From: Halomonas sp. MCCC 1A13316
GTDB lineage: Bacteria; Pseudomonadota; Gammaproteobacteria; Pseudomonadales; Halomonadaceae
Reading direction: 5' to 3'
Length of the DNA: 64,000 nt
Assembly: GCF_014931605.1 (NCBI RefSeq)
Contig: NZ_CP053382.1
Location: forward strand, 3,286,001 to 3,350,000
Shown here: piece after piece, positions 47,788 to 58,759 of the stretch
Numbering within the stretch: the first letter of the stretch is position 1
Layout: each line of letters opens with the position of its first letter
Notes under the pieces: generated by a model
Told to the model about the DNA's origin: nothing
The model's database searches: none
Seen by the model: the letters and a program-made list of their open reading frames with translations, nothing else
Program-made: the position numbers and the translations under genes

Positions 47788-48852
47788 TTAGCCCTCTGCC
47801 GGTAGCGTCAAGGTTGGATGTTCGATGAGTTCGCGCAGCACCGCCGTGGCGAAGCTGCCGCGCGGCAAATGAAAATCGAGCCGCGCCACGCTTTCCTCTA
47901 TCTCGAGCCGTGGCTGGTCCAGGCGCATGCGCAAGGCCCGCCGCGCCATTTTCACGCCGGCCTGCTCCAGGCCAAGACAGAGCGTTTCATGGCGCTCGGC
48001 GACGGCACGCTCATAACCTTCGGCTTCGCCTGCGACTAGTGAGTCGCCTACCCCCCACAGCATGCCGGAAGGGTGCAGGTCGAGTCTGTCGGCCCGCTCG
48101 CTCAGCTCGGCATCGACGACCTCCACGGCAAATTGGCTCGCGGTGCCGTCGAGCATCGCCACGTCACCTGGTACCAGCCGGCACCAATTGCCTTCCGCCA
48201 GGCGCATGGCAGCGAGTTCGTTGAAAAGATAGCTGCGAGCGGTGGAAAGCAGCATGCCCTCGCGATCGTCGCGCTTGCGCCAGCCGCGCGCCAGCACGGC
48301 ACGTGCACGCGCCAGGTTGCGCCCGCCGGGTCCGAAACGCTGCGGGCCGAACAGATTGGGCACGCCATGGCGACACAGCCAGACCCAGCGCGCCTCGAGG
48401 TCGTCGCTGATCGCCTCTCCCGAGATACGCAGCGAGAAGCGATTGGCCCGGTGCACGCCGCGTTTGAGCTTGCGCGGATGGCGCACCTGCTCGTGAACCC
48501 GCACCCCGCAACCGGTCAACTGCTCGGCCAGATCCTCCGGCGCCTGCTGCCCCGGCAGGTGCACCGAGAGCCACTGGCGGGTCACGGCAACGCGATCCTT
48601 CATCCCCGAGTAACCGACGGCCCGGGTCGGCACCCCGCAGGCCCGCGCCAGGTGGCGCACCACCTCGAGAGTGGTAAGCCCGCGTTTCTCGATCCACAGC
48701 CAGAGATGCTCGCCGTGCCCTTCGGGGGCGAAGCCGAGGATTTCCTCGACCACGAAGTCCTCGGGCGTGGCGCGGAACTCGCCTGCGCGCGGGGGGCCGA
48801 ATTCGGAGACGCTGGCAAGTGGCCAGCCGTCCGGCCGGCAAGATTCGCTCAA
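47788..48852 (-). CDS. truD: tRNA pseudouridine(13) synthase TruD
   Basis: Makes pseudouridine 13 in tRNA-Glu. The 354-residue protein has the catalytic segment [15 protein letters not shown] with its Asp (about residue 77) and the TruD insertion domain, plus NLFGPQRFG typical of the family. The start is a TTG at 48852 that overlaps the ispF stop (TTGA), with GAAGGGG 7 nt upstream. Rare start, but no ATG in frame lies close. Confidence 0.9.
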   Translation of the reverse strand: MSESCRPDGWPLASVSEFGPPRAGEFRATPEDFVVEEILGFAPEGHGEHLWLWIEKRGLTTLEVVRHLARACGVPTRAVGYSGMKDRVAVTRQWLSVHLPGQQAPEDLAEQLTGCGVRVHEQVRHPRKLKRGVHRANRFSLRISGEAISDDLEARWVWLCRHGVPNLFGPQRFGPGGRNLARARAVLARGWRKRDDREGMLLSTARSYLFNELAAMRLAEGNWCRLVPGDVAMLDGTASQFAVEVVDAELSERADRLDLHPSGMLWGVGDSLVAGEAEGYERAVAERHETLCLGLEQAGVKMARRALRMRLDQPRLEIEESVARLDFHLPRGSFATAVLRELIEHPTLTLPAEG

Positions 48853-49337
48853 GTGGTAGCCCCTTCGCGCGTCAGCAGCACCACGGCCTCGGCGGCGATG
48901 CCCTCGCCGCGGCCGGTGAAGCCCAGCCGCTCGCTGGTGGTGGCCTTGACGTTGACGGCGTTCAGGGCAAGTTCGAGGTCCTCGGCGATGTGCCCGCACA
49001 TGGCGGCAACGTGGGGTGCCAGCCTGGGTGCCTGGGCAATCACCGTGGCATCGACGTTGCCGACCCGATAGCCCGCCTCGCGCACCAGCGTCAGCACATG
49101 ACGCAGCAGGGCACGGCTGTCGGCGCCAGCCCAGGCCGGGTCGGTATCGGGAAAGTGACACCCGATGTCACCCAGGGCACAAGCGCCGAGCAGTGCGTCG
49201 CTGATGGCATGCAACAGGACGTCGCCATCGGAGTGGGCAACGAAACCGTGATCGAAGGGAATGGCAACGCCACCGATCATGAGGTGGTCGCCAGCGCCGA
49301 AACGATGGACGTCGAAGCCATGGCCAATGCGCAGCAT
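48849..49337 (-). CDS. ispF: 2-C-methyl-D-erythritol 2,4-cyclodiphosphate synthase
   Basis: MEP isoprenoid pathway enzyme. The 162-residue protein carries the zinc-binding GHGFDVHRF (Asp8, His10) and the [18 protein letters not shown] loop. Its ATG directly follows the ispD stop, and its stop overlaps truD by 4 bp. Confidence 0.96.
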   Translation of the reverse strand: MLRIGHGFDVHRFGAGDHLMIGGVAIPFDHGFVAHSDGDVLLHAISDALLGACALGDIGCHFPDTDPAWAGADSRALLRHVLTLVREAGYRVGNVDATVIAQAPRLAPHVAAMCGHIAEDLELALNAVNVKATTSERLGFTGRGEGIAAEAVVLLTREGATT

Positions 49338-50087
49338 TCAGGGAGTCTCCTCGTGCATGTGTCCGGGTCTCGACAAGGGCTCTTCCCGCTGAGCGGCCAG
49401 GATATGGCCCGCCAGTGCCAGATCCTCCGGGTGAGTGATCTTGATATTGTCGCGCCGGCCAGGCACCAGCCGTGGCGACAGGCCCAGCGCCTCTACTGCC
49501 GAGGCCTCGTCAGTGATCTCCGCGCCGTGCATGCGCGCCTCGTCCAGCGCCCGGCACAGCAGGCCATAGCGAAAGCCCTGAGGCGTCTGCGCCTGCCACA
49601 GCCCGACGCGCGGCTCGGTGTGGGCCACGCAATCCTGGCCATCGTCGCGCTTCATGGTGTCGGCTACGGGAGTTGCCAGCAGCCCACCCACCGGGTCCTG
49701 CCTCAGGGCAGCATGAAGGCGCGTCAGATCGGCGACCCTCACGCAGGGCCGCGCCACATCGTGGACCAGCACCCAGTCGTCGTCGTCCGCCTCGTCGGCG
49801 ATGGAGGCCAGCGCCAGTCGTACCGATTCTGCCCGCTCGGCCCCGCCCGGGCTCCGCCGCCACTCGGCGAAGGGCACCCAGGCCGAATCAAAGTGAGCAT
49901 CGTCGGGGTCGAGGCACAGGCACAGCCGCGCTGCGGGAAAGGCAAGATGCAGCCGCGCCAGCGTATGCGCCAGCACCGGTCGCCCGGCCAAGCCCAGGTA
50001 TTGCTTGGGCAGCCCAGCCCCCATGCGTCGCCCACGGCCCGCCGCGGGCACTACCAGCCACAGGCGCTCAGCGCTGTACTCACTCAT
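49338..50087 (-). CDS. ispD: 2-C-methyl-D-erythritol 4-phosphate cytidylyltransferase
   Basis: Transfers CMP to MEP in the isoprenoid pathway. A 249-residue protein with the CTP-binding PAAGRGRRMGAGLPKQYL (about 12-29) and DVARPCVRVADL. The ATG at 50087 (MSEYSAERLW) has GGGAG 6 nt upstream and overlaps the end of ftsB by 8 bp; a start 39 bp earlier is less likely. Confidence 0.94.
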   Translation of the reverse strand: MSEYSAERLWLVVPAAGRGRRMGAGLPKQYLGLAGRPVLAHTLARLHLAFPAARLCLCLDPDDAHFDSAWVPFAEWRRSPGGAERAESVRLALASIADEADDDDWVLVHDVARPCVRVADLTRLHAALRQDPVGGLLATPVADTMKRDDGQDCVAHTEPRVGLWQAQTPQGFRYGLLCRALDEARMHGAEITDEASAVEALGLSPRLVPGRRDNIKITHPEDLALAGHILAAQREEPLSRPGHMHEETP

Positions 50088-50421
50088 TCGGCGCTCCCGT
50101 TCGAGCGCGGACCGGGGATGTCGCACCGTCCCCGCCCTGCTCTGTCACCACGCCAGGCACCCAGTAGAACTGTTCGTCGGTTCGCACCATGCCGATGTCG
50201 CTGCGCGCTCGCTCTTCAATGGCATCGAGCCCCGTCTTGAGGTCGACGACTTCGGCCGCGAGTCGTGCGTTGCGGTCGCGCAGTGGCTTGTTGTCATTGT
50301 CGAGCAGCTCTACGCGTTCGCTTATCACGCGCAGCTCATGCATGCCGCCGTCGCCCAGCCACAGGCGATACTGCAGCAGCGCCAGCAGCAGGAGCAGTGC
50401 GATGGCAAGCCACTTGAGCAT
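50080..50421 (-). CDS. ftsB: Cell division protein FtsB
   Basis: Links FtsQ and FtsL at the septum. A 113-residue bitopic protein with an N-terminal membrane helix (about 3-20), a coiled coil (about 28-75) and the motif ERARSDIGMVRTDEQFYWV. It starts the ftsB-to-rpoS operon. In many relatives eno precedes it; here an acyltransferase gene does. The extra C-terminal tail (about 95-113) is not conserved. Confidence 0.93.
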   Translation of the reverse strand: MLKWLAIALLLLLALLQYRLWLGDGGMHELRVISERVELLDNDNKPLRDRNARLAAEVVDLKTGLDAIEERARSDIGMVRTDEQFYWVPGVVTEQGGDGATSPVRARTGAPNE

Positions 50422-50479
50422 CGGCTGACGTCCTCATGATTCTGAATGGCCGGCATTATGCCATCTTCCCCAGCCCGTC

Positions 50480-51613
50480 TCACGCCTTGAACGGCAGGGC
50501 GCGCTCGGCTGCCCGACAGTAAGCGTCGACGTGGTCACGCTCCTCGTCACAAAAGCGTGCCAGGGCATCGCGCAGCCTTGGATCGGCGACATGGTGCAGC
50601 GAGCGCAGCCGCCTGGGAGCGAAGCCCCGCGTGAGCTTGTGTTCACCCTGCGTGCCGGGATCGAAGCAGGTCAGCCCGTGGGCCAGGCAGTGCTCGATGC
50701 CCTGGTAGTAACACGCCTCGAAGTGCAGGCAGTCGGCCAGCACCTCGCTGCCCCAGTAGCGCCCGTAGAGGGTACGGCTGCCCTGCAGGCAGAGCGCAGC
50801 GGCCACCGGCTGGTCGTCGAGGCGTGCCTGTATCAACAGCAGCGTTTCCGGCATGGCGTGGTGCAGACGACGGAAGAAATCGAGGCTGAGATAGCCGTGA
50901 CGACCGCGTTCGAGATAAGTGATCTCGTAGCAGCGGAAAAAGTGCTCGAGGTCGCGCTCGCCGATCTCCTCGCCTGCCAGACGGTGCAGGCTCAGGCCCT
51001 GCTCGGCTACCCGCCGGCGCTCGCGACGGATCGTCTTGCGCCGCTTTGCCGTCAGGCCGGACAGAAAGCCCTCGAAGTCGCCGTAGCCAGTGTCCTGCCA
51101 CTGAAACTGCACGCCGTGACGCACCAACAGCGCAGGCCGAGCCGCGAGCCAGGCGTCGACCTCGTCATCCGCGGCGAACAGCAGATGCCAACCCGACAGC
51201 GTACTGTCCTCCCATGCCTCGGCCAGCACCTCCCGCGCGGCCAGCGGGTCGACATCGACTGCCAGCGCCAGCCGTGGCCCCGGCACCGGGGAGAACGGGA
51301 TCGCCGTGAGCCCCTTGGGATAGTAACGCCCACCGGCGCCTTCCCAGGCATCGGCCCAGCTCCAGTCGAACACGTATTCGCCGTAGGAGTGGTACTTGTG
51401 ATAGTGCGGCATGACACCCACCAGGGCGTCGCCACGCCACAGCGTCAGATGATTCGGCACCCAGCCGGTCGAACGGCCTACCGCCCCGCTCGCTTCCAGT
51501 GCATGCAGGAATTCATGACGCAGGAAGGGATGGTCATCGCCGATCAGCGCATTCCATGGCGTAGCCGCCACCGCTTCGATGGCAGGCAGCCGCTTGAGAA
51601 TCAGCTCGGACAT
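50480..51613 (-). CDS. GNAT-fold acyltransferase, COG3146 (peptidogalycan biosynthesis-like)
   Basis: A 377-residue soluble protein with family markers HPFLRHEFLHALEASG (residues 28-43), YVFDWSWADAW, LTAKRRKTIRRERR and CYYQGIEHCLAHGLTCFDPGTQGEHK. The group has a GNAT/FemAB-like fold and is often found near translation or cell-wall genes; substrate is not established. The gene lies 58 bp upstream of ftsB in the same direction, with a 199-bp gap to the divergent edd. Confidence 0.85.
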   Translation of the reverse strand: MSELILKRLPAIEAVAATPWNALIGDDHPFLRHEFLHALEASGAVGRSTGWVPNHLTLWRGDALVGVMPHYHKYHSYGEYVFDWSWADAWEGAGGRYYPKGLTAIPFSPVPGPRLALAVDVDPLAAREVLAEAWEDSTLSGWHLLFAADDEVDAWLAARPALLVRHGVQFQWQDTGYGDFEGFLSGLTAKRRKTIRRERRRVAEQGLSLHRLAGEEIGERDLEHFFRCYEITYLERGRHGYLSLDFFRRLHHAMPETLLLIQARLDDQPVAAALCLQGSRTLYGRYWGSEVLADCLHFEACYYQGIEHCLAHGLTCFDPGTQGEHKLTRGFAPRRLRSLHHVADPRLRDALARFCDEERDHVDAYCRAAERALPFKA

Positions 51614-51708
51614 GGCGTTCCTGTCAGGAAGGTAACCGAAGCGTCGGCTGACAACTCGCCGACGGCCGCCTACATTGTGCCCAGACCCACCAACTCTTTT
51701 CCATCGCC

Positions 51709-51721
51709 GTAATAAAACTAC
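51709..51721. promoter_or_regulatory. HexR-like operator candidate before edd
   Basis: GTAATAAAACTAC matches the inner 13 bases of the HexR-type consensus TGTARTWNNWYTACA without mismatch; the outer T and A are not kept. It is about 92 bp upstream of the edd start. HexR commonly represses edd-glk operons and responds to KDPG. No hexR gene is in the window. Confidence 0.45.
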
Positions 51722-51771
51722 TTACTTTCGGCCAGGCGCCTTCAAATTTGCCATGCGATGGGAGACAATTG

Positions 51772-51783
51772 TGTAAATTTACA
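51772..51783. promoter_or_regulatory. 12-bp perfect palindrome before edd
   Basis: TGTAAATTTACA lies 30 bp before the edd ATG, probably over or just after the transcription start. It shares TGTAA/TTACA arms with the HexR-like site at 51709. A repressor operator is inferred. Confidence 0.5.
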
Positions 51784-51812
51784 TCCATCACCCAACGACG
51801 CGAGGTGCTCTC

Positions 51813-53695
<1,883 letters not shown>

Positions 53696-53699
<4 letters not shown>

Positions 53700-54661
53700 C
53701 GCGACCGGCCCTGATCGGTGACATCGGTGGCACCAACGCCCGTTTCGCCCTGGTCACTCCCGGCGAGTTCGAGCCCCACGACATTCTGACGCTGCCCTGC
53801 GCCGACTATCCCGGCCTGGTCGAGGCGGTAGGCGACTACCTGGCACGGGTCGGGCTGGATGCCGATGCATCGCCGCGCGAGGCGTGCCTGGCCTTCGCCT
53901 GCCCCATCGGCGACGACCGGGTAACGATGACCAACAACCACTGGTCGTTTTCCCGCCGCGAAGCACAGGCAGCGCTCAGCCTCGAGCGCTTAAAGGTCAT
54001 CAACGACTTTACCGCCCAGGCCTTGGGCGTACCGCACCTGGCACCCGACGAGCTGGTCGAGATCAAGCCGGGCGTGGCGCGCGAACACGCCGCCTGCCTG
54101 GTGATCGGCCCAGGCACCGGGCTCGGCGTGGGGGGGATCTTTCCTGGTCTTCGAGCCTGGATTCCGCTGTCCACCGAGGGCGGCCACGTCACCTTCGCCC
54201 CCACCGACGAGCGCGAGCAGAACCTGCTGCGCCATTTCCGCAATCGCTATGGACGGGTTTCGGTGGAGCGCATCCTTTGTGGCCAGGGCCTGCTCGACCT
54301 CTACCTGGCGCACTGCTCGTTGAAGGGCGCCAACCCTGCCTATCAGACGCCGGCCGAGGTCACCGCCGCCGCGGGCGGCGATATCATCGCCCGTGATACC
54401 CTGCTGCGGTTTCTCAAGATTCTCGGCGACGTCTGCGGCGATGCGGCGCTGACCATGGGCGCGCGCGGCGGGGTCTATCTGTGCGGTGGCATCCTGCCGC
54501 GGCTGCTGGAGTGGCTGCCGCAGAGTCGCTTCGTCGAAGCATTCACCGCCAAGGGCCGCATGAGCGATTACACCCGCGCCATCCCGGTACAAGTGGTGAC
54601 TGCTCCGTGGCCGGGATTGCTGGGCGCCGCCGAGGCCCTGCGCAACGAAGAAGTGGAATGA
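53696..54661 (+). CDS. glk: Glucokinase
   Basis: Phosphorylates glucose for entry into the Entner-Doudoroff route. A 321-residue protein of the bacterial Glk (ROK-distinct) family with the ATP site [12 protein letters not shown] (7-18), [13 protein letters not shown] (about 101) and [10 protein letters not shown]. Coupled to edd by a 4-bp overlap. Normal length. Confidence 0.95.
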
Positions 54662-54674
54662 CGAAGGAGAACGA

Positions 54675-55676
54675 ATGATTCCGCAAAGCCTGCGAGCCCT
54701 GCTCGACGAAACCGACGGCCAGCGCGAGTGCGAATGGGCCGGCCGCCGTGTATGGCTGGCACGCGAACCCTGGGGAGAGCTGGCCGTCTGTCTACAGGGC
54801 GCTCAGGTACTTCACTTTTTACCTGTGTCCGGCCCCGCGAAAGCCGATGGCTCGCTCCCCAACGCGCCCGAAGCCGCGCGTAGCGCAGTCGACGCCGCGC
54901 GCGACAGTGGCGCCACTCCCAGCCCGGGCGAAGGCGAAGAGGTGCTGGTTCCAGGCGGCTGGCTATGGGTCACGCCGACCCCGCAGGCGCTGCCCGGCGC
55001 CGTTCGCGGCGGCATTCCGCTGTGCTGGCCCTGGTTCGCCGACGAACGCGGCGCCGACGAGAGCCCGGATCGCTCCGGCCCCATGCACGGCCCGGCGCGC
55101 AAGGCGCAGTGGCGTCTGGAAGCAGTCGATGAGCATGAGGGGGGTGTCGAGCTGCATCTCTCGCCCAGCGAACGCCTGCACAGCCAGCTGATTCCTCGCG
55201 CCGTAATCCAGGCCAACGCCAGGCGCCTGCACGTGGAGCTGATCACCGAGCATGTAGGCGAGACGCCGATCAAGCTCAGCGGCGCACTGCACAGCTATCT
55301 GGCCGTGGCCGACAGCTTCGCCTGCCGCGTCGAAGGGCTGAGCGGTGCGCGCTATCTGGACAAGTTGGCCGGCTTCGCCGAGCGTGACCAGCAGGGCGAA
55401 CTGGCCGTGCGCGGCGGGCTCGACCGCATCTACCACAGCAATGCCGAGGTGATTCTCGACGACGGCCAACGCCGCCTGCGCATCGCCCGCCAGGGCAGCG
55501 ATTCGGCGGTAGTGTGGCACCCGGGCGATGCTCCGCCCGACGATACCTCGGCCCAGGCCGCTCGCGGCTTCCTCTGTGTGGAGTCGGCCAATACCCGCCT
55601 CGACCCGGTATGGCTGGTACCCGGCGCACAGCACCTGCTGGGGACCACCCTGTCGTGCGAGGCAGACACACTGTGA
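54675..55676 (+). CDS. D-hexose-6-phosphate mutarotase (YeaD-like)
   Basis: Equilibrates anomers of hexose 6-phosphates. A 333-residue aldose-1-epimerase-fold protein with GGIPLCWPWFADE (about 112) and HGPARKAQWRLE, the counterpart of the usual HGFAR motif, and a C-terminal GTTLSCEA. An Ala/Pro/Ser-rich insert (about 55-90) is longer than in most members. It fits between glk and the reductase, whose GTG start overlaps its stop by 4 bp. Confidence 0.82.
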   Translation: MIPQSLRALLDETDGQRECEWAGRRVWLAREPWGELAVCLQGAQVLHFLPVSGPAKADGSLPNAPEAARSAVDAARDSGATPSPGEGEEVLVPGGWLWVTPTPQALPGAVRGGIPLCWPWFADERGADESPDRSGPMHGPARKAQWRLEAVDEHEGGVELHLSPSERLHSQLIPRAVIQANARRLHVELITEHVGETPIKLSGALHSYLAVADSFACRVEGLSGARYLDKLAGFAERDQQGELAVRGGLDRIYHSNAEVILDDGQRRLRIARQGSDSAVVWHPGDAPPDDTSAQAARGFLCVESANTRLDPVWLVPGAQHLLGTTLSCEADTL

Positions 55677-56548
55677 GCGCCGCCACATCGATCGAAGCGC
55701 CTTTCCTGCTGGGCATGATGCGCCTGCATGAAGTGGTCGAACTGCACTCACCCTTGCGGATGGCCGACTGGATCGAGGCACGCCTCGACGAGGGGCTCAT
55801 CTGGTTCGATCACGCCGATATCTACGGCGACAACCAAGGCGAAGCGCTATTCGGCGCTGCCCTGCGCGCCCGCCCCGCGCTCGCTGAACGGATCCGGGTA
55901 GTCACCAAGGCCAGCATCGTCGCGTCCGTGCGAGACGCCTCACCGTTCGGCGTCAAACATTACGACAGCTCACCGGAATATCTCACCCAGAGCATCGATG
56001 CCTCTCTGACTCGCCTAGGCGTCGAGCGTCTCGACCACTTCCTGCTGCACCGCCCCAGCCCGCTGATGGACGCCGAAGCCACCGGCCGGGCGCTGGACGC
56101 TGCCATCGCCGCCGGCAAGATCGCCGCCGCCGGGGTCTCCAATTTTCTGCCAGCCCAATGGCGTCGCTTGCAGGCAGTCATGCAGCACCGTCTGTCAGCG
56201 CATCAGCTGCAACTTTCGCTGGACCACACCCAGCCGCTTTTCGACGGTACTTTCGATGCCCTGGTCGGCGACGGCCTGGTGCCGCTCGCATGGTCACCCC
56301 TGGGTGGCGGGCGGGTCTTCGAGAGGCCAGCCGAGCGACTGCTGGCCGAGCTCGCCGAGGAGCGCGACATGACCCCGGCCGGGCTGGCGCTGGCTTGGCT
56401 GCGTGCCCTCCCAGGCCGGCCGCGCCCCGTAATCGGCAGCCTGCGCGCCGAGCGCATCGCCGCGCTGCACGCCGATGCCCGGGAAGAGCTGGATCGCCCC
56501 ACCTGGTACGCCCTGCTCGAGGCCGCCCGTGGCCACGAAGTCGCCTGA
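55673..56548 (+). CDS. Aldo/keto reductase (YdhF-like)
   Basis: A 291-residue NADPH-dependent oxidoreductase with the tetrad Asp and Tyr (FDHADIYGD), Lys (VTKASI) and His (HFLLHRPSPLMD). The start is GTG at 55673, coupled by GTGA to the mutarotase stop; no ATG nearby gives a full N-terminal strand. The substrate is unknown; its place in a sugar operon suggests an aldose or a sugar-derived aldehyde. Confidence 0.82.
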   Translation: MSAATSIEAPFLLGMMRLHEVVELHSPLRMADWIEARLDEGLIWFDHADIYGDNQGEALFGAALRARPALAERIRVVTKASIVASVRDASPFGVKHYDSSPEYLTQSIDASLTRLGVERLDHFLLHRPSPLMDAEATGRALDAAIAAGKIAAAGVSNFLPAQWRRLQAVMQHRLSAHQLQLSLDHTQPLFDGTFDALVGDGLVPLAWSPLGGGRVFERPAERLLAELAEERDMTPAGLALAWLRALPGRPRPVIGSLRAERIAALHADAREELDRPTWYALLEAARGHEVA

Positions 56549-56579
56549 TCGGGCCGATACTGACAACTGAGGAGTCCAC

Positions 56580-57548
56580 ATGACATCCGTGATCGCATTC
56601 GGTGAAGCCCTGGTCGACATGCTCTCAAGCAGGCTCGGCGACCAGAGCAGCGACGCCCCCGAGACCTTTACGCCCTATGCCGGCGGCGCGCCGGCCAACG
56701 TGGCGGTGGCCTGTGCGCGGCTGGGCGTGCACAGTCGCTTTCTCGGCATGCTCGGCGAGGACCACTTCGGCGACTTCCTCGCCGCGGAACTTGCCGCCCA
56801 CGGCGTCGACCTCTCCGGCGTGGTCCGCACCCACGAGGCGCGCACGGCACTGGCCTTCGTTTCACGCGATGCCGACGGCGAGCGTACCTTCGACTTCTAC
56901 CGCCCGCCCGCCGCCGACCTGCTCTATCGCCTCGAGCACCTGCCAGCCGGCGTATTCGCAGAGCCCGCCATCGTTCACTTCTGCAGCAACAGCCTCACCG
57001 AGCCCGAGATCGCCGACACCACCCTTGCCATGGCCGATATGGCGGACCGAGCCGGCTGCCTGGTCAGCGTCGATGCCAACTTGCGTCACAACCTCTGGCC
57101 CAGCGGTTATGCCGACATCGCCCTGGTCACTCAACTGATCGACCGCGCCGGGCTGGTCAAGCTGTCGACCGATGAGCTTGACTACCTGCGCGCCGACCAC
57201 CCGACCGACGCCTGGCTGGCCGAGCGGCTCGCCGCCGGCGTCAGGCTGCTGGTGATTACCGATGGCCCGGGCGAGGTACGCGCCGTGGGTGTGGGCAAGG
57301 AGCTGCACCATACCCCGCCGAAGGTCGAAGCGGTGGATACCACCGCCGGCGGCGACGCCTTCATCGGAGGATTACTGGCCGAGCTCGCCGGCCGCCTTGA
57401 GGATCCGGAAGGGGTTTGGCACCAGGACGAGAGCTTCCTCAAGCGCGCCCTGGGTACCGCAGCCAATTGCGGCGCCCACGCAGTGACCCGCCCCGGCGCC
57501 TATGCCGCCCTGCCCGATCGAGAGGATCTGGCCCGACTGCGGGGCTAG
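56580..57548 (+). CDS. scrK: Fructokinase / PfkB-family sugar kinase
   Basis: A 322-residue PfkB-fold kinase. Motif 1 is GGAPANVAVACARLG (about 39) and motif 2 DTTAGGDAFIGGLLAEL (about 257), where the catalytic Asp lies. VSVDANLRHNLW is typical of fructokinases. Probable ATP-dependent fructose phosphorylation to fructose 6-phosphate; KDG or other sugar kinases of this family are the alternative. Last of its operon; its stop is 4 bp from that of the convergent fruR. Confidence 0.82.
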   Translation: MTSVIAFGEALVDMLSSRLGDQSSDAPETFTPYAGGAPANVAVACARLGVHSRFLGMLGEDHFGDFLAAELAAHGVDLSGVVRTHEARTALAFVSRDADGERTFDFYRPPAADLLYRLEHLPAGVFAEPAIVHFCSNSLTEPEIADTTLAMADMADRAGCLVSVDANLRHNLWPSGYADIALVTQLIDRAGLVKLSTDELDYLRADHPTDAWLAERLAAGVRLLVITDGPGEVRAVGVGKELHHTPPKVEAVDTTAGGDAFIGGLLAELAGRLEDPEGVWHQDESFLKRALGTAANCGAHAVTRPGAYAALPDREDLARLRG

Positions 57549-57552
57549 GCAA

Positions 57553-58551
57553 TCATGATGCGAGCCTGACCGGCAGCCGGCGCCTCAGGGTCCGCGGCAC
57601 GACCTGCTGCCCCACGCGATAGTCGCCCTGCGACGCCGCCAGAGCACAGGCCAGCGCCATCGACGCCATGCGGTCGTGGTCCTGCACCGCCGAATTGACT
57701 GGCAGGGGCAGAAAATCCAGCAGCCGGCTGTCGCCGAAGGTCGCCATGCGCAGCGTCTGCGGCAGGCCACCCTCTTCCAGCAGCATGTCGAAGACACCGT
57801 CGAGCAGGGTATAGGAGGCCGTGACCACGGCATCCGGCAAGCCGTGGCGATCGAGCAGTTGGCGCATCAGTTGCGCACCATCGGCTCGATCGTAGCGCTC
57901 GGCGCCATAGACCAGCGCTTCGGCGTCATGTCGTGCCAGCGCCTGCTGGAAGCCGGCCCGCCGCTCACGGCTGATGGAAAGCGCCGGCACGGCATCCAGC
58001 CAGGCGATACGCTTCACCGAGTCGTCGAGCATCGAGCGGGTCAGCTGTTCGGCGGCTTCGCGGTCGTTGCTCACCACGCTGGCGAAGCGCTGCGGATCGA
58101 AGCCGCGGTCGACCGCCACTACCGGCAGGCCACCCTGCAGCAACTCCTTGTAGAAGGGATCATCCATCGGCAGGCAACTGGCGGTAATCAGTACCTCGCA
58201 GCGCTGCGCGCGCAGCGATAGCGCCAAGTCACGCTCGGTATCCGGCTGGTCGTCGGAACCGACGATCAACAACTGATACCCCTGTTCGCGAGCACCGCGC
58301 TCCAGCCGCTTGGCCAGACGCGCATAGCTGACGTTCTCCAGGTCGGGAACGATCAGCCCCAGCGTACGGCTCGAGCCGCGCCGCAGCCCCGCAGCCTGGG
58401 CATCGACCCGGTAGCGATGCTCCCGCACCACTGCCATCACCTTGTCGACGGTGTCCTGGCTGATTCGCCGCTCGGCGGCCTTGCCATTGATGACGTAGCT
58501 GGCGGTAGTGCGCGAGACCCCGGCCAGTCGGGCGATTTCGGCTAGTGTCAT
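57553..58551 (-). CDS. fruR: LacI-family regulator FruR/Cra
   Basis: A 332-residue repressor of fructose uptake genes. An N-terminal helix-turn-helix with hinge (MTLAEIARLAGVSRTTASYV, then RISQDTVDKVM) is followed by a periplasmic-binding-protein-like core with LGLIVPDLENVSYARLAKRLE and DRGFDPQRFASVVSND. The start at 58551 has AGGG 6 nt upstream; a longer start would add 16 residues before the HTH. It diverges from fruB with Cra-like sites between. Effector expected to be fructose 1-phosphate. Confidence 0.92.
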   Translation of the reverse strand: MTLAEIARLAGVSRTTASYVINGKAAERRISQDTVDKVMAVVREHRYRVDAQAAGLRRGSSRTLGLIVPDLENVSYARLAKRLERGAREQGYQLLIVGSDDQPDTERDLALSLRAQRCEVLITASCLPMDDPFYKELLQGGLPVVAVDRGFDPQRFASVVSNDREAAEQLTRSMLDDSVKRIAWLDAVPALSISRERRAGFQQALARHDAEALVYGAERYDRADGAQLMRQLLDRHGLPDAVVTASYTLLDGVFDMLLEEGGLPQTLRMATFGDSRLLDFLPLPVNSAVQDHDRMASMALACALAASQGDYRVGQQVVPRTLRRRLPVRLAS

Positions 58552-58645
58552 GGTATCCCTCAATATGCCAAGGCCGATTCTACGCCACACACGGCCCACC
58601 CCGCCCCCTGCGAAAGTCTAAGAAATAGCGGCTTGCGAAACCAAA

Positions 58646-58657
58646 TGAATCGATCCA
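58646..58657. promoter_or_regulatory. Cra/FruR operator candidate 1
   Basis: TGAATCGATCCA matches TGAAWCSNTHHW, the core of the E. coli Cra consensus, about 114 bp before the fruB start and 95 bp before that of fruR. Confidence 0.6.
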
Positions 58658-58678
58658 GCATGGTAAACATGAAAGGTG

Positions 58679-58690
58679 ACACGATTCAGC
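58679..58690. promoter_or_regulatory. Cra/FruR operator candidate 2
   Basis: On the minus strand GCTGAATCGTGT fits the Cra consensus start (GC-TGAATCG) with one mismatch. About 70 bp before fruB; could bind FruR together with site 1. Confidence 0.5.
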
Positions 58691-58759
58691 ATAGCTTTTC
58701 ACAACGTCAAGACGCATTCGACGGCAGGCATGTCACCTCTTTGATCAGGAGATTTACCG

